From Luteibacter yeojuensis (GTDB lineage: Bacteria > Pseudomonadota > Gammaproteobacteria > Xanthomonadales > Rhodanobacteraceae): a DNA stretch of 64,000 nt. The notes beneath the pieces were generated by a model that had not been told where the DNA came from, searched no databases, and worked only from the letters and a program-made list of their open reading frames with translations. Where the stretch lies: assembly GCF_000964085.1 (NCBI RefSeq), contig NZ_JZRB01000010.1:1-64000 (forward strand), in the 5' to 3' direction. Below are positions 38,321-47,897 of this stretch, one piece after another (the stretch's first letter is position 1; each line of letters opens with the position of its first letter). The position numbers were made by a program, and so were the translations under genes.

Positions 38321-39682
38321 ATGGCCACCACTACACCTACCTTGGGTTCCAGCTCCATCGACGTCGCGTCGATCGTGTCGAACCTCGTCGCCAACAAGCG
38401 CGCGGCGAAAGACAAGCAGCTCTCGGCCGCTGTCACGGCCAACACCACCCAGATTTCCGCCGTCGGCAATTTCACCTCGTCGCTGACGAGCCTGCAAAGC
38501 GCCATCAAGGCGCTGACCGACGGCACGGCGTTCACCACCCAGAAAACCTCGGTGGGTGACTCCACCATCCTGAGCGCCACGACCGACGCCACCGCGCAGC
38601 CGGGCAGCTATAACATCGTCGTCAGCAAGCTCGCCACGGCGCAGAAGAGCACCTCAACCGCTGTCACCGACGCCAAGACGGCCGTCGGCACGGGCACGCT
38701 GACCGTCTCGGTCGGCGGCAAGTCCATGAACCTGGACATCGATTCCTCGGCCAACGCGCTGCAGGATATCCGCGACAAGATCAACAAGGCATCGGATAAC
38801 CCCGGTGTCTCGGCCGCCATCGTGACCGGCTCGGATGGCGCCCACCTGGTGCTGACCTCCACTGCCACGGGCGCGGCCAATGCCTTCACCGTCAGCGCCA
38901 GTGGTGGCGACGGCGGGCTATCGAAACTGGCCTTCGACCCGGCGACGGATACCGCCACGGTCAAGGCGCAGGATGCCGAGTTCACCATCGACGGCACCGC
39001 GGCCACCAGCGCCACCAACACCGTGGCCACGGCCATCGACGGCGTGACCCTCACGCTGGCGAAGGAAGGCACCAGTAGCGTCAACATCACGAACGATACC
39101 TCGGCGGTCACCAATGCGATGCAGAGCATGGTCACGGCCTATAACTCGTTCATTTCCACCTACCAGACCCTGACCAAGTACGACGCGACCAACAACCAGG
39201 TCGGTGCCCTTATCGGCGACGCCACGGTCATGGGCATCAAGAGCCAGGTATCCACGCTGCTCGGCTCGCAGGTCGCTGGCGGCGCGGCGGGCGCGCCCAA
39301 GTCGCTCAGCGACCTGGGCGTGTCGTTCCAGGTCGATGGCACCCTGAAGTTTGATTCGACCAAGCTCACCAAGGCGCTGGCGACGAACCCGAAGGACACC
39401 CAGAACCTGCTTAGCGGCACCAACGGCCTCGCGCCGAAGCTCGACAAGCTGATCACGGGCTGGACCTCGTCGACGGGCATCCTCACCCAGCGCACGGCCA
39501 ACCTCAACACGAAAGCCAAGGATCTCTCCGACCAGCAGGACGCCTACGACCTGCAGATGACGGACTACACCACGCGCCTGACCAAGCAGTACACGGCGCT
39601 GGACACCATGATGACCAAGCTCAGCAGCACCAGCAGCTACCTCCAGCAGCAGTTCGACGCGCTGACCAACTCGAACAAGTAA
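38321..39682 (+). CDS. fliD: flagellar filament cap FliD
   Basis: A 453-residue cap protein. The N-terminal FliD_N domain (SSSIDVASIVSNLVANKRAA) and C-terminal FliD_C (KSLSDLGVSFQVDGTLKFD, then coiled-coil TTRLTKQYTALDTMMTKLSS) are recognised. It forms the pentameric cap that folds flagellin at the tip. It heads a fliD-fliS-fliT-like-pilZ-like operon from a sigma-54 promoter. Confidence 0.94.
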   Translation: MATTTPTLGSSSIDVASIVSNLVANKRAAKDKQLSAAVTANTTQISAVGNFTSSLTSLQSAIKALTDGTAFTTQKTSVGDSTILSATTDATAQPGSYNIVVSKLATAQKSTSTAVTDAKTAVGTGTLTVSVGGKSMNLDIDSSANALQDIRDKINKASDNPGVSAAIVTGSDGAHLVLTSTATGAANAFTVSASGGDGGLSKLAFDPATDTATVKAQDAEFTIDGTAATSATNTVATAIDGVTLTLAKEGTSSVNITNDTSAVTNAMQSMVTAYNSFISTYQTLTKYDATNNQVGALIGDATVMGIKSQVSTLLGSQVAGGAAGAPKSLSDLGVSFQVDGTLKFDSTKLTKALATNPKDTQNLLSGTNGLAPKLDKLITGWTSSTGILTQRTANLNTKAKDLSDQQDAYDLQMTDYTTRLTKQYTALDTMMTKLSSTSSYLQQQFDALTNSNK

Positions 39683-39703
39683 TTCCAGCAGGAACGACAC
39701 GAC

Positions 39704-40126
39704 ATGGCATTGGGATACTCCCGTGGCGCAGGCGCCTACCAGCAGGTCCGTACCGGCGGTGGCATCGAGGCCGCCGACGCGCACGGCCTGATCACGCTCC
39801 TGATGGACGGTGCCCTCGAGCGCATCCGGCTGGCCGTGGCATGCATCGCCACGGGCAACATCGCCGCCCGCGGCGAGGCCATCTCCAAGGCCATCGAAAT
39901 CATCGGCGGCCTGCAGGGCGGCCTGAACCACGACGTGGATCCGTCGCTCACCGAGCGCCTGGACGCCCTTTACGACTACATGGCCCGCCGCCTGCTGCAG
40001 GCCAACCTGCACGCCGACGCCGCGGCGCTCGATGAAGTGGCCGGCCTGCTGGGCCAGATCCGCGACAGCTGGGTGGCCATTCCGGCGGAAGCCCGCCAGG
40101 TGCCCGCGGCAGGCGTTGGCGCATGA
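39704..40126 (+). CDS. fliS: flagellin export chaperone FliS
   Basis: A 140-residue helical chaperone. The motifs YQQVRTGGGIEAADAHGLI, LLMDGALERI and AISKAIEIIGGLQGGLNHD match FliS. It clamps the C-terminal helix of flagellin before export. It lies 21 bp after fliD and overlaps the next gene by 4 bp. Confidence 0.94.
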   Translation: MALGYSRGAGAYQQVRTGGGIEAADAHGLITLLMDGALERIRLAVACIATGNIAARGEAISKAIEIIGGLQGGLNHDVDPSLTERLDALYDYMARRLLQANLHADAAALDEVAGLLGQIRDSWVAIPAEARQVPAAGVGA

Positions 40127-40416
40127 ACGCCGCCTTCTGCGACCTCGACGCGGTGATGACCCTCACCGAGGCCATGCACGCGGCCGCCACCGAGGGGCGC
40201 TGGGACGACCTGACCGACCTGGAGGCCCGGCGCGATCCGGTGCTTCGTTCGGGCACCATGCGCCCGGCGCCGGAAACGCTCGAGTCGCTCAAGTCGATCA
40301 TGCTGATCGACAACCTCATCAAGGACCTGGTCTCCGCCGCCCGCGACGAAGCCGCCGTGGCGTGGGATGCCTCGCGCCGCGTCCGCCGCGCGGTGGCTGC
40401 GTATACTTCGTTCTGA
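40123..40416 (+). CDS. FliT-like flagellar chaperone
   Basis: A 97-residue helical protein at the FliT position (fliD-fliS-here). It contains EAMHAAATEGRWDDLTDLEA and DNLIKDLVSAARDEAA, the bundle pattern of FliT, which guards FliD and in enterics also binds FlhDC. Sequence similarity is weak and position carries the call. The ATG overlaps the fliS stop. Confidence 0.7.
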   Translation: MNAAFCDLDAVMTLTEAMHAAATEGRWDDLTDLEARRDPVLRSGTMRPAPETLESLKSIMLIDNLIKDLVSAARDEAAVAWDASRRVRRAVAAYTSF

Positions 40417-40441
40417 TCCCCCTATGAGCGGTGGCAGGCCC

Positions 40442-41002
40442 ATGAGCGAAGCAACATGGAAGGCCTTTTCCGAGCGCGTCACGTGGGACGCCCGGTTCCA
40501 TGCCACCGTCGAGGCCGGCGAGCGCCTCTCCGCCGATGCCCTGGCCTCGGTCAACGACCGCAACGCCAATGTGCTGGTCGCCGTCGCCGCCCTCATGGAT
40601 CGCCGCGTCGATACCGGTGAGGACGACAACGCGCTGGGCCAGGAAGTGGCCCGGCTCGATGCCAAGCTCAACGTCCTCATGGAGATCGTCAACCGTCTCC
40701 TCCTGCCACAGTCCTCGCTGCCGCCCCGCATCGCCGTCCGCTTCAATGCCCTGGGCATGGTGCTGCCCTGGGACGGCCTGCCGCCCGTCGGCCAGCCCGT
40801 GCTGGTGAAGCTGCACTTCGACGTCTGCCGCGCGCTGCCCCTGGAGCTGCCGGGCATCCGCGAGGCCGGCCCGGCCGATGGCAAGGGCTTCGTGGGCTTC
40901 GAGGGCCTCACCGAGCCGGTACGGGACGAGATCGAGCGCCTGGTTTTCCGGCAACACCGCCGCCAGGTGGCCGAGGCGCGCGCCAACGCCGCCCAGGGGT
41001 GA
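40442..41002 (+). CDS. atypical PilZ-like protein
   Basis: A 186-residue soluble protein. An N-terminal helical part (residues 1-95) leads to a C-terminal region with RIAVRFNALGMVLPW, VLVKLHFDVC and GFEGLTEPVRDEIERLVFRQ. This ending is PilZ-like, but the canonical c-di-GMP residues (RxxxR followed by D/N-x-S-x-x-G) are not visible, so binding is doubtful. The ATG at 40442 (with AGG before it) is chosen; one at 40424 is possible. It closes the fliD operon and abuts the fleQ control region, suggesting a link to flagellar or c-di-GMP signalling. Confidence 0.6.
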   Translation: MSEATWKAFSERVTWDARFHATVEAGERLSADALASVNDRNANVLVAVAALMDRRVDTGEDDNALGQEVARLDAKLNVLMEIVNRLLLPQSSLPPRIAVRFNALGMVLPWDGLPPVGQPVLVKLHFDVCRALPLELPGIREAGPADGKGFVGFEGLTEPVRDEIERLVFRQHRRQVAEARANAAQG

Positions 41003-41078
41003 CCTTTTACGTCACGTGACGTAATGCCGGCGCGTGGCACCCAGCGTCACATTCGTGACGCGTGTCGTCAGGATTGAC
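41000..41078. promoter_or_regulatory. GTCA/TGAC half-site cluster upstream of fleQ
   Basis: Seven TGAC or GTCA half-sites lie in 79 bp. They include an 18-bp perfect palindrome (TTACGTCACGTGACGTAA, 41007-41024) and GTCACATTCGTGAC (41046-41059), which has the GTCA-N6-TGAC layout known for Pseudomonas FleQ sites. The cluster is about 110-190 bp before the -24/-12 element, a usual enhancer distance. Binding by FleQ itself is inferred. Confidence 0.55.
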
Positions 41079-41188
41079 ACTGGCGGCCCAATTCACACTT
41101 TCACGACTTGCCGGAAAGGTTTTCCTCACACGGCGAATCGGCGTGCGCTGACATGAATTTCAGGCAATGTCCGTCGGAATTCCGGCGT

Positions 41189-41203
41189 TGGCACGATGCT
41201 TGA
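41189..41203 (+). promoter_or_regulatory. sigma-54-like promoter of fleQ
   Basis: TGGCAC-GATGC-TTGA keeps a perfect -24 block and the TTG of the -12 block, but the invariant C is an A. It would start transcription near 41215, which rules out the in-frame ATG at 41167 as start of the protein. Confidence 0.6.
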
Positions 41204-41286
41204 TTGATACCTTGCAACGAAGGCGACGGGATTCCATCGCGGAACCCGCCGACGGGCCTTCGATCCACTGCAACGGGGTATCTCCA

Positions 41287-42705
41287 GTGAAGTCCTCCAA
41301 CTTTCTCATCGTCGAATCCGATGCCGCCCGCGCCGATGCCGTGAGCTCGGCCCTGGCCTTCATGGGCTACCGCCCGGTGCAGGCCGGCCGCATGCAGCCG
41401 GAGGAAGCCGCCGAAGGCTGGCGCGGCGCATGGGTGGGCACGGTGGAGGACGAAACCGAGCTGGAAGGCTACCTCGCCGCCCTCGGCCGCCAGGCCCGCA
41501 ACCTCCCGATGCTGGTGGCCGCCGATTCCCCGATCGCCACCGCCCTCATCGCCGACGACGCGAACCAGAACGTCGAACTCATCGACATGCCGCTGCGCTA
41601 CGAGCGCCTCCAGGAAGCGCTCCGTGCCCTGCAGGCCCGCGTGCAGCCGCCCGCGCAGTCCAACCTCCGCTTCGTGGGCCAGTCCGGCCCCATGCAGCGC
41701 GTCAACGCCCTCATCCGCCAGGTGGCCCCGTTCGATTCCAGCGTGCTGGTGCTGGGCGAATCCGGCAGCGGCAAGGAACTGGTCGCCCGCACCATCCACG
41801 ATTGCTCGCCGCGCCGCGACAAGCCGTTCGTCGCCATCAACTGCGGCGCCATCCCCGCCGAGCTGCTCGAGAGCGAACTGTTCGGCCACGAGAAGGGTGC
41901 CTTCACCGGTGCCATCAGCACCCGCAAGGGCCGCTTCGAGCTGGCCGAGGGCGGCACGCTGTTCCTCGACGAAATCGGCGACATGAGCCTGCCCATGCAG
42001 GTGAAGCTGCTCCGCGTGCTGCAGGAGCGCGTGTTCGAGCGGGTCGGCGGCAACCGCGCGCAGCGCTGCGATGTGCGCATCATCGCCGCCACCCACCGCG
42101 ACCTCGAGGGCGCCATCGAGCGCGGCACGTTCCGCGAAGACCTCTTCTACCGCCTGTCGGTGTTCCCGCTGGAAATGCCGGCGCTGCGCCAGCGCCTGGA
42201 AGACCTGCCCGCGCTCATCGCCGAGTTCAACCAGCGCCTCGTCCAGCGTGGCCTGTCGTCGGTCCGCTTTACCCCCAGCGCCATGAACGCCCTGTGCCAG
42301 CACACCTGGCCGGGCAATGTCCGCGAGCTGTCCAACCTCGTGGAGCGCATGGCCATCCTCATGCCGCAGGGCGATATCCGCGCCGCTGATTTGCCGGAAA
42401 AGTACCGCGGTGCGGTGGCCGTCGAAGAAGTCACCGGCGCAGCCCTCATCGCCATGATGGAAGCTGAGCCGGAGATCACGGAAACCTTCCGCTACGGTGG
42501 TGAGGATGATCCCTCGGTGCTCCCGCAGGGCGGCCTCGACCTGAAGGACCACCTCGCCGGCATCGAGATCGGCCTCATCCGCCAGGCGCTCGACTCGGCC
42601 AATGGCGTCGTCGCCCACGCCGCCAAGCTGCTCCGCGTCCAGCGCACCACGCTGGTCGAGAAGCTGCGCAAGTACGGCCTGTCGGAAGCCGCGCAGGCCG
42701 GCTAA
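41287..42705 (+). CDS. fleQ: sigma-54-dependent flagellar master regulator FleQ
   Basis: A 472-residue NtrC-family activator. The N-terminal FleQ domain (FLIVESDAARADAVSSAL) is receiver-like without the phosphoacceptor. The AAA+ domain has Walker A (GESGSGKELVA), the sigma-54 loop GAFTGAIS and Walker B (GGTLFLDEIGDM). The C-terminal HTH is NGVVAHAAKLLRVQRTTLVE. In Pseudomonas it activates flagellar operons and binds c-di-GMP. I start it at a GTG (41287), because KSSNFLIVE aligns with the family N terminus and the promoter lies between this and the earlier ATG. FlhG (58771) is its usual antagonist. Confidence 0.93.
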   Translation: MKSSNFLIVESDAARADAVSSALAFMGYRPVQAGRMQPEEAAEGWRGAWVGTVEDETELEGYLAALGRQARNLPMLVAADSPIATALIADDANQNVELIDMPLRYERLQEALRALQARVQPPAQSNLRFVGQSGPMQRVNALIRQVAPFDSSVLVLGESGSGKELVARTIHDCSPRRDKPFVAINCGAIPAELLESELFGHEKGAFTGAISTRKGRFELAEGGTLFLDEIGDMSLPMQVKLLRVLQERVFERVGGNRAQRCDVRIIAATHRDLEGAIERGTFREDLFYRLSVFPLEMPALRQRLEDLPALIAEFNQRLVQRGLSSVRFTPSAMNALCQHTWPGNVRELSNLVERMAILMPQGDIRAADLPEKYRGAVAVEEVTGAALIAMMEAEPEITETFRYGGEDDPSVLPQGGLDLKDHLAGIEIGLIRQALDSANGVVAHAAKLLRVQRTTLVEKLRKYGLSEAAQAG

Positions 42706-42718
42706 AAGGCAAGGCCAT

Positions 42719-42734
42719 TGGCATGGGTCGTGCT
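42719..42734 (+). promoter_or_regulatory. sigma-54 promoter of the fliE operon
   Basis: TGGCAT-GGGTC-GTGCT keeps the invariant GG and GC with correct spacing and deviates at three positions. It lies 39 bp before fliE and should drive fliEFGHIJK. Confidence 0.75.
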
Positions 42735-42773
42735 TGAAGTGTCGGTAAGACGATTACGCGTTGGAAAACCGTC

Positions 42774-43103
42774 ATGACCACGATCGACGTCAACAGCCTC
42801 CTGCTCCAGATGCGCCGCATCAGCGCGCAGACCGAGATGCCCGCCATCCGCGGCGTGGGCGAAGCCGCTCCCGCGCAGAAGGGCTCGTTCGGCGACCTGC
42901 TCAAGCAATCGATCGACGGCGTCAACGAAACACAGCAGAAGGCCGGCCAACTCTCCACGGCCTTCGAGCGCGGTGATCCGGGCGTCGATCTCGCCCAGGT
43001 GATGATCCAGGGCCAGAAAGCCGACCTCGCCTTCCGCGGCATGACCGAAGTGCGCAACAAGATGGTCGATGCCTACAAAGAAATCATGAACATGTCGGTC
43101 TAA
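42774..43103 (+). CDS. fliE: flagellar MS-ring/rod junction protein FliE
   Basis: A 109-residue protein joining the MS ring to the rod. The C-terminal part is typical: FGDLLKQSIDGVNETQQKAG, VDLAQVMIQGQKADLAFRGM and RNKMVDAYKEIMNMSV. First gene after the promoter. Confidence 0.95.
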   Translation: MTTIDVNSLLLQMRRISAQTEMPAIRGVGEAAPAQKGSFGDLLKQSIDGVNETQQKAGQLSTAFERGDPGVDLAQVMIQGQKADLAFRGMTEVRNKMVDAYKEIMNMSV

Positions 43104-43131
43104 CGCCGGCTTGCCACGAACCCAGGATTGA

Positions 43132-44862
43132 ATGCCCCCCATGGCTGATAACGGCGTCGCTACCACGGATACGAGCTCGGCCGCGCGCATGCACTCGCTG
43201 AAGTCGCTCGCGCAGACGCCGGCGGCGCGCCAGCTGTTCATGCTGGCCGGTGTCGCCGGCGCCGTCGCCATCGGCATCGCCGCGGTGATGTGGTCGCGCG
43301 CGCCGAACTACGGCCTGCTGTATGGCGGCCTCGAGCAGAAGGATGCCGCCGCCGTCACGCAGGCGCTGCAGACCCAGAACGAGCCGTACACCCTCAGCGG
43401 TGATGGCAGCTCCATCTTCGTGCCGGCGGCCGATGTCGCCGCCGTGCGCCTCAAGCTTGCCGGCCAGGGCCTGCCGCAGGGCAGCGCCAATGCGCAGCCG
43501 CAGGCCGATTCGCCGTTTGGCATGAGCGACATGGCCGAGCGCTCGCGCTTCCAGTCGTCGCTCGAAGCCGACCTGGGCAGCACCATCGCCGGCCTGCAGT
43601 CGGTGCGCGCCGCCCGCGTGCACCTGGCCATGCCCAAGCCCTCCGCCTTCATCCGCGACAACAAGCCGGCCAGCGCGTCGGTGGTCGTCACCCTATACCC
43701 GGGCCGCACGCTCGACCAGGGCCAGGTGGCCGCCATTGTCCATCTCGTGGCCGCCAGCGTGCCCGAGCTCGATACGCGCAATGTCTCGGTCATCGACCAG
43801 GGTGGCAACCTGCTCACGCAGAACGACCCGGATAGCCTCGCCGCGCAGGGCGATAACCGCCTGCGCCTGTCCAACCGCATCGAAGCCACCTACACGCAAC
43901 GCGTCGAGGATCTGCTGGCCCCGCTCGTCGGCGCAGGCAAGGTGCGTGCGCAGGTGTTCGCCGACCTCGACTTCTCGTCCACCGAGAAGGCCAGCGAAAC
44001 CTTCAACCACGACAACCCCGCGCTGCGCAGCGAACAGACCAGCAGCGATACGCGCACCGACCCCGCCGCCAGCAACGGTGGCGTGCCGGGCGCCCTGAGC
44101 AACCAGCCGCCCAACACGGGCGGCAACGCCACGGCCGCCAACCCCGCCGCGGGCAAGCCCGCCACGCCGGGCGCAGCGGGCCAGGCGGCCACCACGCAGA
44201 CCGCGCAGACGCCGTCGCAGCAAACGCAAAGCGCCACGCGCAACTACGAGCTCGACCGCACCGTCAGCCACGTCACCGACCCGGCCGGCAAGGTCTCGCG
44301 CCTCACCGTCGCCGTCGTGGTCGACAACAAATCCGTGCCCGACAAGGATGGCAAGACCAAGAGCGTGCCGTTCACGGCGGAGGAACTGCAGCGCCTCACC
44401 GACCTCACCAAGAACGCCGTCGGCTTCAGCGCCGCGCGTGGCGACAGCGTCAGCGTCATCAACGAACCGTTCCACGGCGTGGCCGCCGACGATGCGCCGG
44501 AAAGCCCCGCCTTCTGGGAGCGCCCCGGCATGCTCGACCTGATCAAGCAGGGCCTGGGTGTCATGGTGGCTCTCATCGTTGGTTTCTTCGTGCTGCGCCC
44601 GATGCTGAAGGGCCTGCTCAAGCCGGCGCCTGCGATGCACCAGGGCATGGCGCTTGCCAGCCCGATGCCCACCGTCTCGGTCATGGTCGACGACAACGAC
44701 ATGGCGCCCGACCGCGTCAGCACCTCGTCCCAGGCCCAGATCGGCGGCCCGGCGCTGCTGGCGTACGAACAGAAGGTGGGCCTTGCCAAGCGCATGGCCG
44801 CCGAGAATCCGAAACAGGTGGCGCAGGTCGTGAAGAGCTGGGTGGGCGACGATGGCGGCTGA
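43132..44862 (+). CDS. fliF: flagellar MS-ring protein FliF
   Basis: A 576-residue inner-membrane ring protein. The first transmembrane helix is at about 36-54 (LFMLAGVAGAVAIGIAAVMW). The RBM1/RBM2 region (NYGLLYGGLEQKDAAAV, RVHLAMPKPSAFIRDN and LYPGRTLDQGQVAAIVHLVA), an Ala/Thr/Gln-rich loop (about 310-370) and the second helix (GLGVMVALIVGFFVLRPML) follow. The C-terminal tail binds FliG. The ATG at 43132 has AGGA at close distance; 43141 is the alternative. It overlaps fliG by 11 bp. Confidence 0.95.
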   Translation: MPPMADNGVATTDTSSAARMHSLKSLAQTPAARQLFMLAGVAGAVAIGIAAVMWSRAPNYGLLYGGLEQKDAAAVTQALQTQNEPYTLSGDGSSIFVPAADVAAVRLKLAGQGLPQGSANAQPQADSPFGMSDMAERSRFQSSLEADLGSTIAGLQSVRAARVHLAMPKPSAFIRDNKPASASVVVTLYPGRTLDQGQVAAIVHLVAASVPELDTRNVSVIDQGGNLLTQNDPDSLAAQGDNRLRLSNRIEATYTQRVEDLLAPLVGAGKVRAQVFADLDFSSTEKASETFNHDNPALRSEQTSSDTRTDPAASNGGVPGALSNQPPNTGGNATAANPAAGKPATPGAAGQAATTQTAQTPSQQTQSATRNYELDRTVSHVTDPAGKVSRLTVAVVVDNKSVPDKDGKTKSVPFTAEELQRLTDLTKNAVGFSAARGDSVSVINEPFHGVAADDAPESPAFWERPGMLDLIKQGLGVMVALIVGFFVLRPMLKGLLKPAPAMHQGMALASPMPTVSVMVDDNDMAPDRVSTSSQAQIGGPALLAYEQKVGLAKRMAAENPKQVAQVVKSWVGDDGG

Positions 44863-45862
44863 TAAAGAAATCCTCACGGGCGCGCAGAAAGCCGCGATCC
44901 TGCTCCTTACCCTGGGCGAGGAAGACGCGGCCAGCATCCTGAAGCACCTCGGCGCGCGCGATGTGCAGGCCGTGGGCACCGCCATGGCGCAGCTGAAGAA
45001 CGTGTCGAAGGAACAGGTCGACTCGGTGCTGACCAAGCTGCAGGAAGACGTCGGACAGCACACGGCCATCGGCGTGGGCACCGAAGACTACATCCGCCGC
45101 ATCCTGGTCAACGCGCTGGGCGAGAACAAGGCCGGTGGCCTCATCGACCGCATCCTCCTGGGCCGCAGCAGCAAGGGCCTGGAGTCGCTGAAGTGGATGG
45201 AGAGCCGCGCCATCGCCGAGATGATCGGCCAGGAACACCCGCAGATCATCGCGCTGGTCATGGCACACCTCGAGGCCGACCAGGCCGCCGAAGTCATCGG
45301 CTACCTGCCGGCGCGCACGCGCAGCGACGTGGTCATGCGCATCGCCACGCTCGATGGCGTGCAGCCGCATGCCCTCAACGAGCTCGACGAAATCATGGAG
45401 CGCCAGTTCTCCGGCAACTCCAGCAAGCTCAAGTCGGCCACCGTCGGTGGCCTCAAGGCCGCGGCCGACATCCTCAATGCCATGGAGACCTCGCGCGAGG
45501 CCGAGCTCATGGGCGCCATCCGTGGCGTCGACTCGAGCCTCAGCGAGCGCATCGAAGAACTCATGTTCGTGTTCGACGACCTGGCCGAGCTCGACGACCG
45601 CAGCATGCAGGTGCTGTTGCGCGAAGTGCCGTCGGCGCGCCTCATCACCGCGCTCAAGGGCGCGGATGTCTCCATCCGCGAGAAGATTTTCGCCAACATG
45701 TCCAAGCGTGCCGCCGACATGCTGCGCGACGACCTGGAAGTGAAGGGCCCCGTGCGCCTGTCCGAGGTGGATGCGGCGCAGAAGGAAGTGCTTGCCACCG
45801 CGCGCCGCCTGGCTGACGCGGGCCAGATCAATCTCGCCGGCGGCGGGGAAGAGTTCGTCTGA
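44852..45862 (+). CDS. fliG: flagellar motor switch protein FliG
   Basis: A 336-residue rotor protein that meets the stator. LTGAQKAAILLLTLGEEDAA marks the N domain, HPQIIALVMAHLEADQAAEV and the EHPQ motif the middle domain. The C-terminal torque helix has FVFDDLAELDDRSMQVLLRE with the charged residues. It overlaps fliF at the start and fliH by one base at the stop. Confidence 0.96.
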   Translation: MAADKEILTGAQKAAILLLTLGEEDAASILKHLGARDVQAVGTAMAQLKNVSKEQVDSVLTKLQEDVGQHTAIGVGTEDYIRRILVNALGENKAGGLIDRILLGRSSKGLESLKWMESRAIAEMIGQEHPQIIALVMAHLEADQAAEVIGYLPARTRSDVVMRIATLDGVQPHALNELDEIMERQFSGNSSKLKSATVGGLKAAADILNAMETSREAELMGAIRGVDSSLSERIEELMFVFDDLAELDDRSMQVLLREVPSARLITALKGADVSIREKIFANMSKRAADMLRDDLEVKGPVRLSEVDAAQKEVLATARRLADAGQINLAGGGEEFV

Positions 45863-46539
45863 TGAGCCTTACCTCCATCCTCTCGCGCGAGCGCGTCGAA
45901 CAGTTCGAGCGCTGGGAGCTGCCGGTCGTCGGCATGCCCGGCCACGTCGCGCACAACGACGAGCCCGAGGAAGACGACGCCCCGCACCGGCCGACGGTCG
46001 CGGAGCTCGAGGCCATTGAACGCCAGGCGCGCGAGGAAGGTTTCAACGCCGGCCTGAACGAGGGCCGTGCCATGGCCCGGCGCGAGCTGGCCGCCCAGGT
46101 GGCACGCCTCGACGCCCTGTTCGCCGCGGTGGAGCGCCCCTTCGCCGAGCTCGACAACGACGTGGCGGGTGATCTCGCCGCGCTGGCCACGCTCATCGCC
46201 GAGCGCGTGCTGGGCTACGACATCGCCGCGCGCCCGGAGAAGATCCTCGACGTGGTGCACCAGGCCGTCGACGCGCTGCCGGCGGCGTCGCGCCATATCA
46301 AGATCCACCTGAATCCCGCGGATGCCGCGCTGGTGCGCGAGCACCGTTCGGGTACCGACCACGAGGGCACGGTGGTCGATGACGCCGCGCTCGAGCGCGG
46401 CGACGTGCGCCTGGAAAGCGAGCACTCGCGCCTTGATGCGCGCGTGCGGACCCGTCTCGCCGCCGTCATCGACAGCGTCATGGTGGGGCAGGGTGCGGCT
46501 GACGACACCGCCGACGACGACGCGGCTGCCGCGCCGTGA
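45862..46539 (+). CDS. fliH: flagellar export ATPase regulator FliH
   Basis: A 225-residue stator-like subunit binding FliI. An N-terminal acidic region, the helical segment [20 protein letters not shown] with GxxxG-like spacing, and the C-terminal [20 protein letters not shown] are characteristic. It overlaps fliG by one base and fliI by four. Confidence 0.92.
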   Translation: MSLTSILSRERVEQFERWELPVVGMPGHVAHNDEPEEDDAPHRPTVAELEAIERQAREEGFNAGLNEGRAMARRELAAQVARLDALFAAVERPFAELDNDVAGDLAALATLIAERVLGYDIAARPEKILDVVHQAVDALPAASRHIKIHLNPADAALVREHRSGTDHEGTVVDDAALERGDVRLESEHSRLDARVRTRLAAVIDSVMVGQGAADDTADDDAAAAP

Positions 46540-47897
46540 GCGCGGATAACCACAAGGCCACGCGCAACGCGCACTGGCGCGATGCCCTCGCGGTGCAGCG
46601 CGCCAGCGTCGAACGCGTGCGCCCGTTGCAGGCCGAGGGCAAGCTGCGCCGCGTGGTGGGCCTTACGCTCGAGGCCGTGGGTTGCGAAGCGCCCGTGGGC
46701 TCGCGCTGCATGGTCGCGGGTGCCGATGGCAAGCAGCTCGAAACCGAGGTGGTCGGCTTCTCCGACGGCCGCCTGCTGCTGATGCCCACCGGCGAAATGC
46801 ATGGCGTGCTGCCCAACGCGCGCGTCACGCCCGTGGCTTCCGTCTCCGGTATCCCGGTGGGTGATGCGCTGCTGGGCCGCGTCATCGGCCCCGATGGCGT
46901 GCCGCTCGACGGCATGGGCCCGCTGCTGGCGCGCGACCGCGCGCCGCTGCGCCGCGACCCCATCAACCCGATGCTGCGCCAGCCCATCGATACGCCACTC
47001 GATACGGGCGTGCGGGCCATCAATTCGTTGCTCACCGTGGGCCGTGGCCAGCGCATCGGCCTGTTCGCGGGCTCGGGCGTGGGCAAGTCCACGCTGATGG
47101 GCATGATGACGCGCTTCACCAATGCCGACGTGGTGGTGGTGGGCCTCATCGGCGAGCGCGGCCGCGAAGTGAAGGAATTCGTCGACCACACGCTGGGGGA
47201 GGAAGGCCGCCGCCGCGCGGTCGTCATCGCCGCGCCGGCCGACGCGCCGCCGCTGTCGCGCCTGCGCGGTGCGCAGGTGGCCACGGCCGTCGCCGAACAT
47301 TTCCGCGACCAGGGCCTGCGCGTGCTGCTGCTCATGGATTCGCTCACCCGCTATGCGCAGGCGCAGCGCGAGATCGCGCTCGCCATCGGCGAGCCGCCCG
47401 CCACGAAGGGCTACCCGCCGTCGGTGTTCGCGATGCTGCCCGCGCTTGTCGAGCGCGCCGGCAACGATGCCGAGGGGCGTGGTTCCATCACGGCGTTTTA
47501 CACCGTGCTCACCGAAGGCGACGACTACCGCCACGACCCCATCGCCGATTCGGCGCGCGCCATCCTCGACGGCCATATCGTGCTATCACGCGACCTGGCC
47601 GAGGCGGGCCATTACCCGGCCATCGATATCGAGGCGTCGATCAGCCGCGTCATGCATTCGGTGGTGAGCAAGGACCACATGCGCGCCGCGCAGCGGTTCC
47701 GCCAGGTGTACTCGGCGTACCGCCAGCAGCGCGACCTCATCGCCGTGGGCGCGTACCAAAAAGGCAGCGACCCGCGCACCGACGAGGCCATCGCGCTATA
47801 CCCCAGGCTTTCGGCGTTCCTGCAGCAGGAAACCGATACGCCCGTCTACCTCGACGAAGCCGAAGCCGGCCTCGTTGACGCCGCCAGGGCCAACTGA
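46536..47897 (+). CDS. fliI: flagellum-specific ATPase FliI
   Basis: A 453-residue export ATPase. Walker A is [13 protein letters not shown], then [14 protein letters not shown] and Walker [18 protein letters not shown]; the arginine-finger region ([20 protein letters not shown]) is present. It uses a GTG start overlapping the fliH stop (GTGA). It forms a hexamer at the export gate with FliJ as stalk. Confidence 0.95.
   Translation: MSADNHKATRNAHWRDALAVQRASVERVRPLQAEGKLRRVVGLTLEAVGCEAPVGSRCMVAGADGKQLETEVVGFSDGRLLLMPTGEMHGVLPNARVTPVASVSGIPVGDALLGRVIGPDGVPLDGMGPLLARDRAPLRRDPINPMLRQPIDTPLDTGVRAINSLLTVGRGQRIGLFAGSGVGKSTLMGMMTRFTNADVVVVGLIGERGREVKEFVDHTLGEEGRRRAVVIAAPADAPPLSRLRGAQVATAVAEHFRDQGLRVLLLMDSLTRYAQAQREIALAIGEPPATKGYPPSVFAMLPALVERAGNDAEGRGSITAFYTVLTEGDDYRHDPIADSARAILDGHIVLSRDLAEAGHYPAIDIEASISRVMHSVVSKDHMRAAQRFRQVYSAYRQQRDLIAVGAYQKGSDPRTDEAIALYPRLSAFLQQETDTPVYLDEAEAGLVDAARAN

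Noticed and set aside
41167-41286. ATG start of fleQ at 41167
   Set aside because: The added 40 residues are unlike FleQ N termini and the sigma-54-like promoter lies downstream of this ATG.
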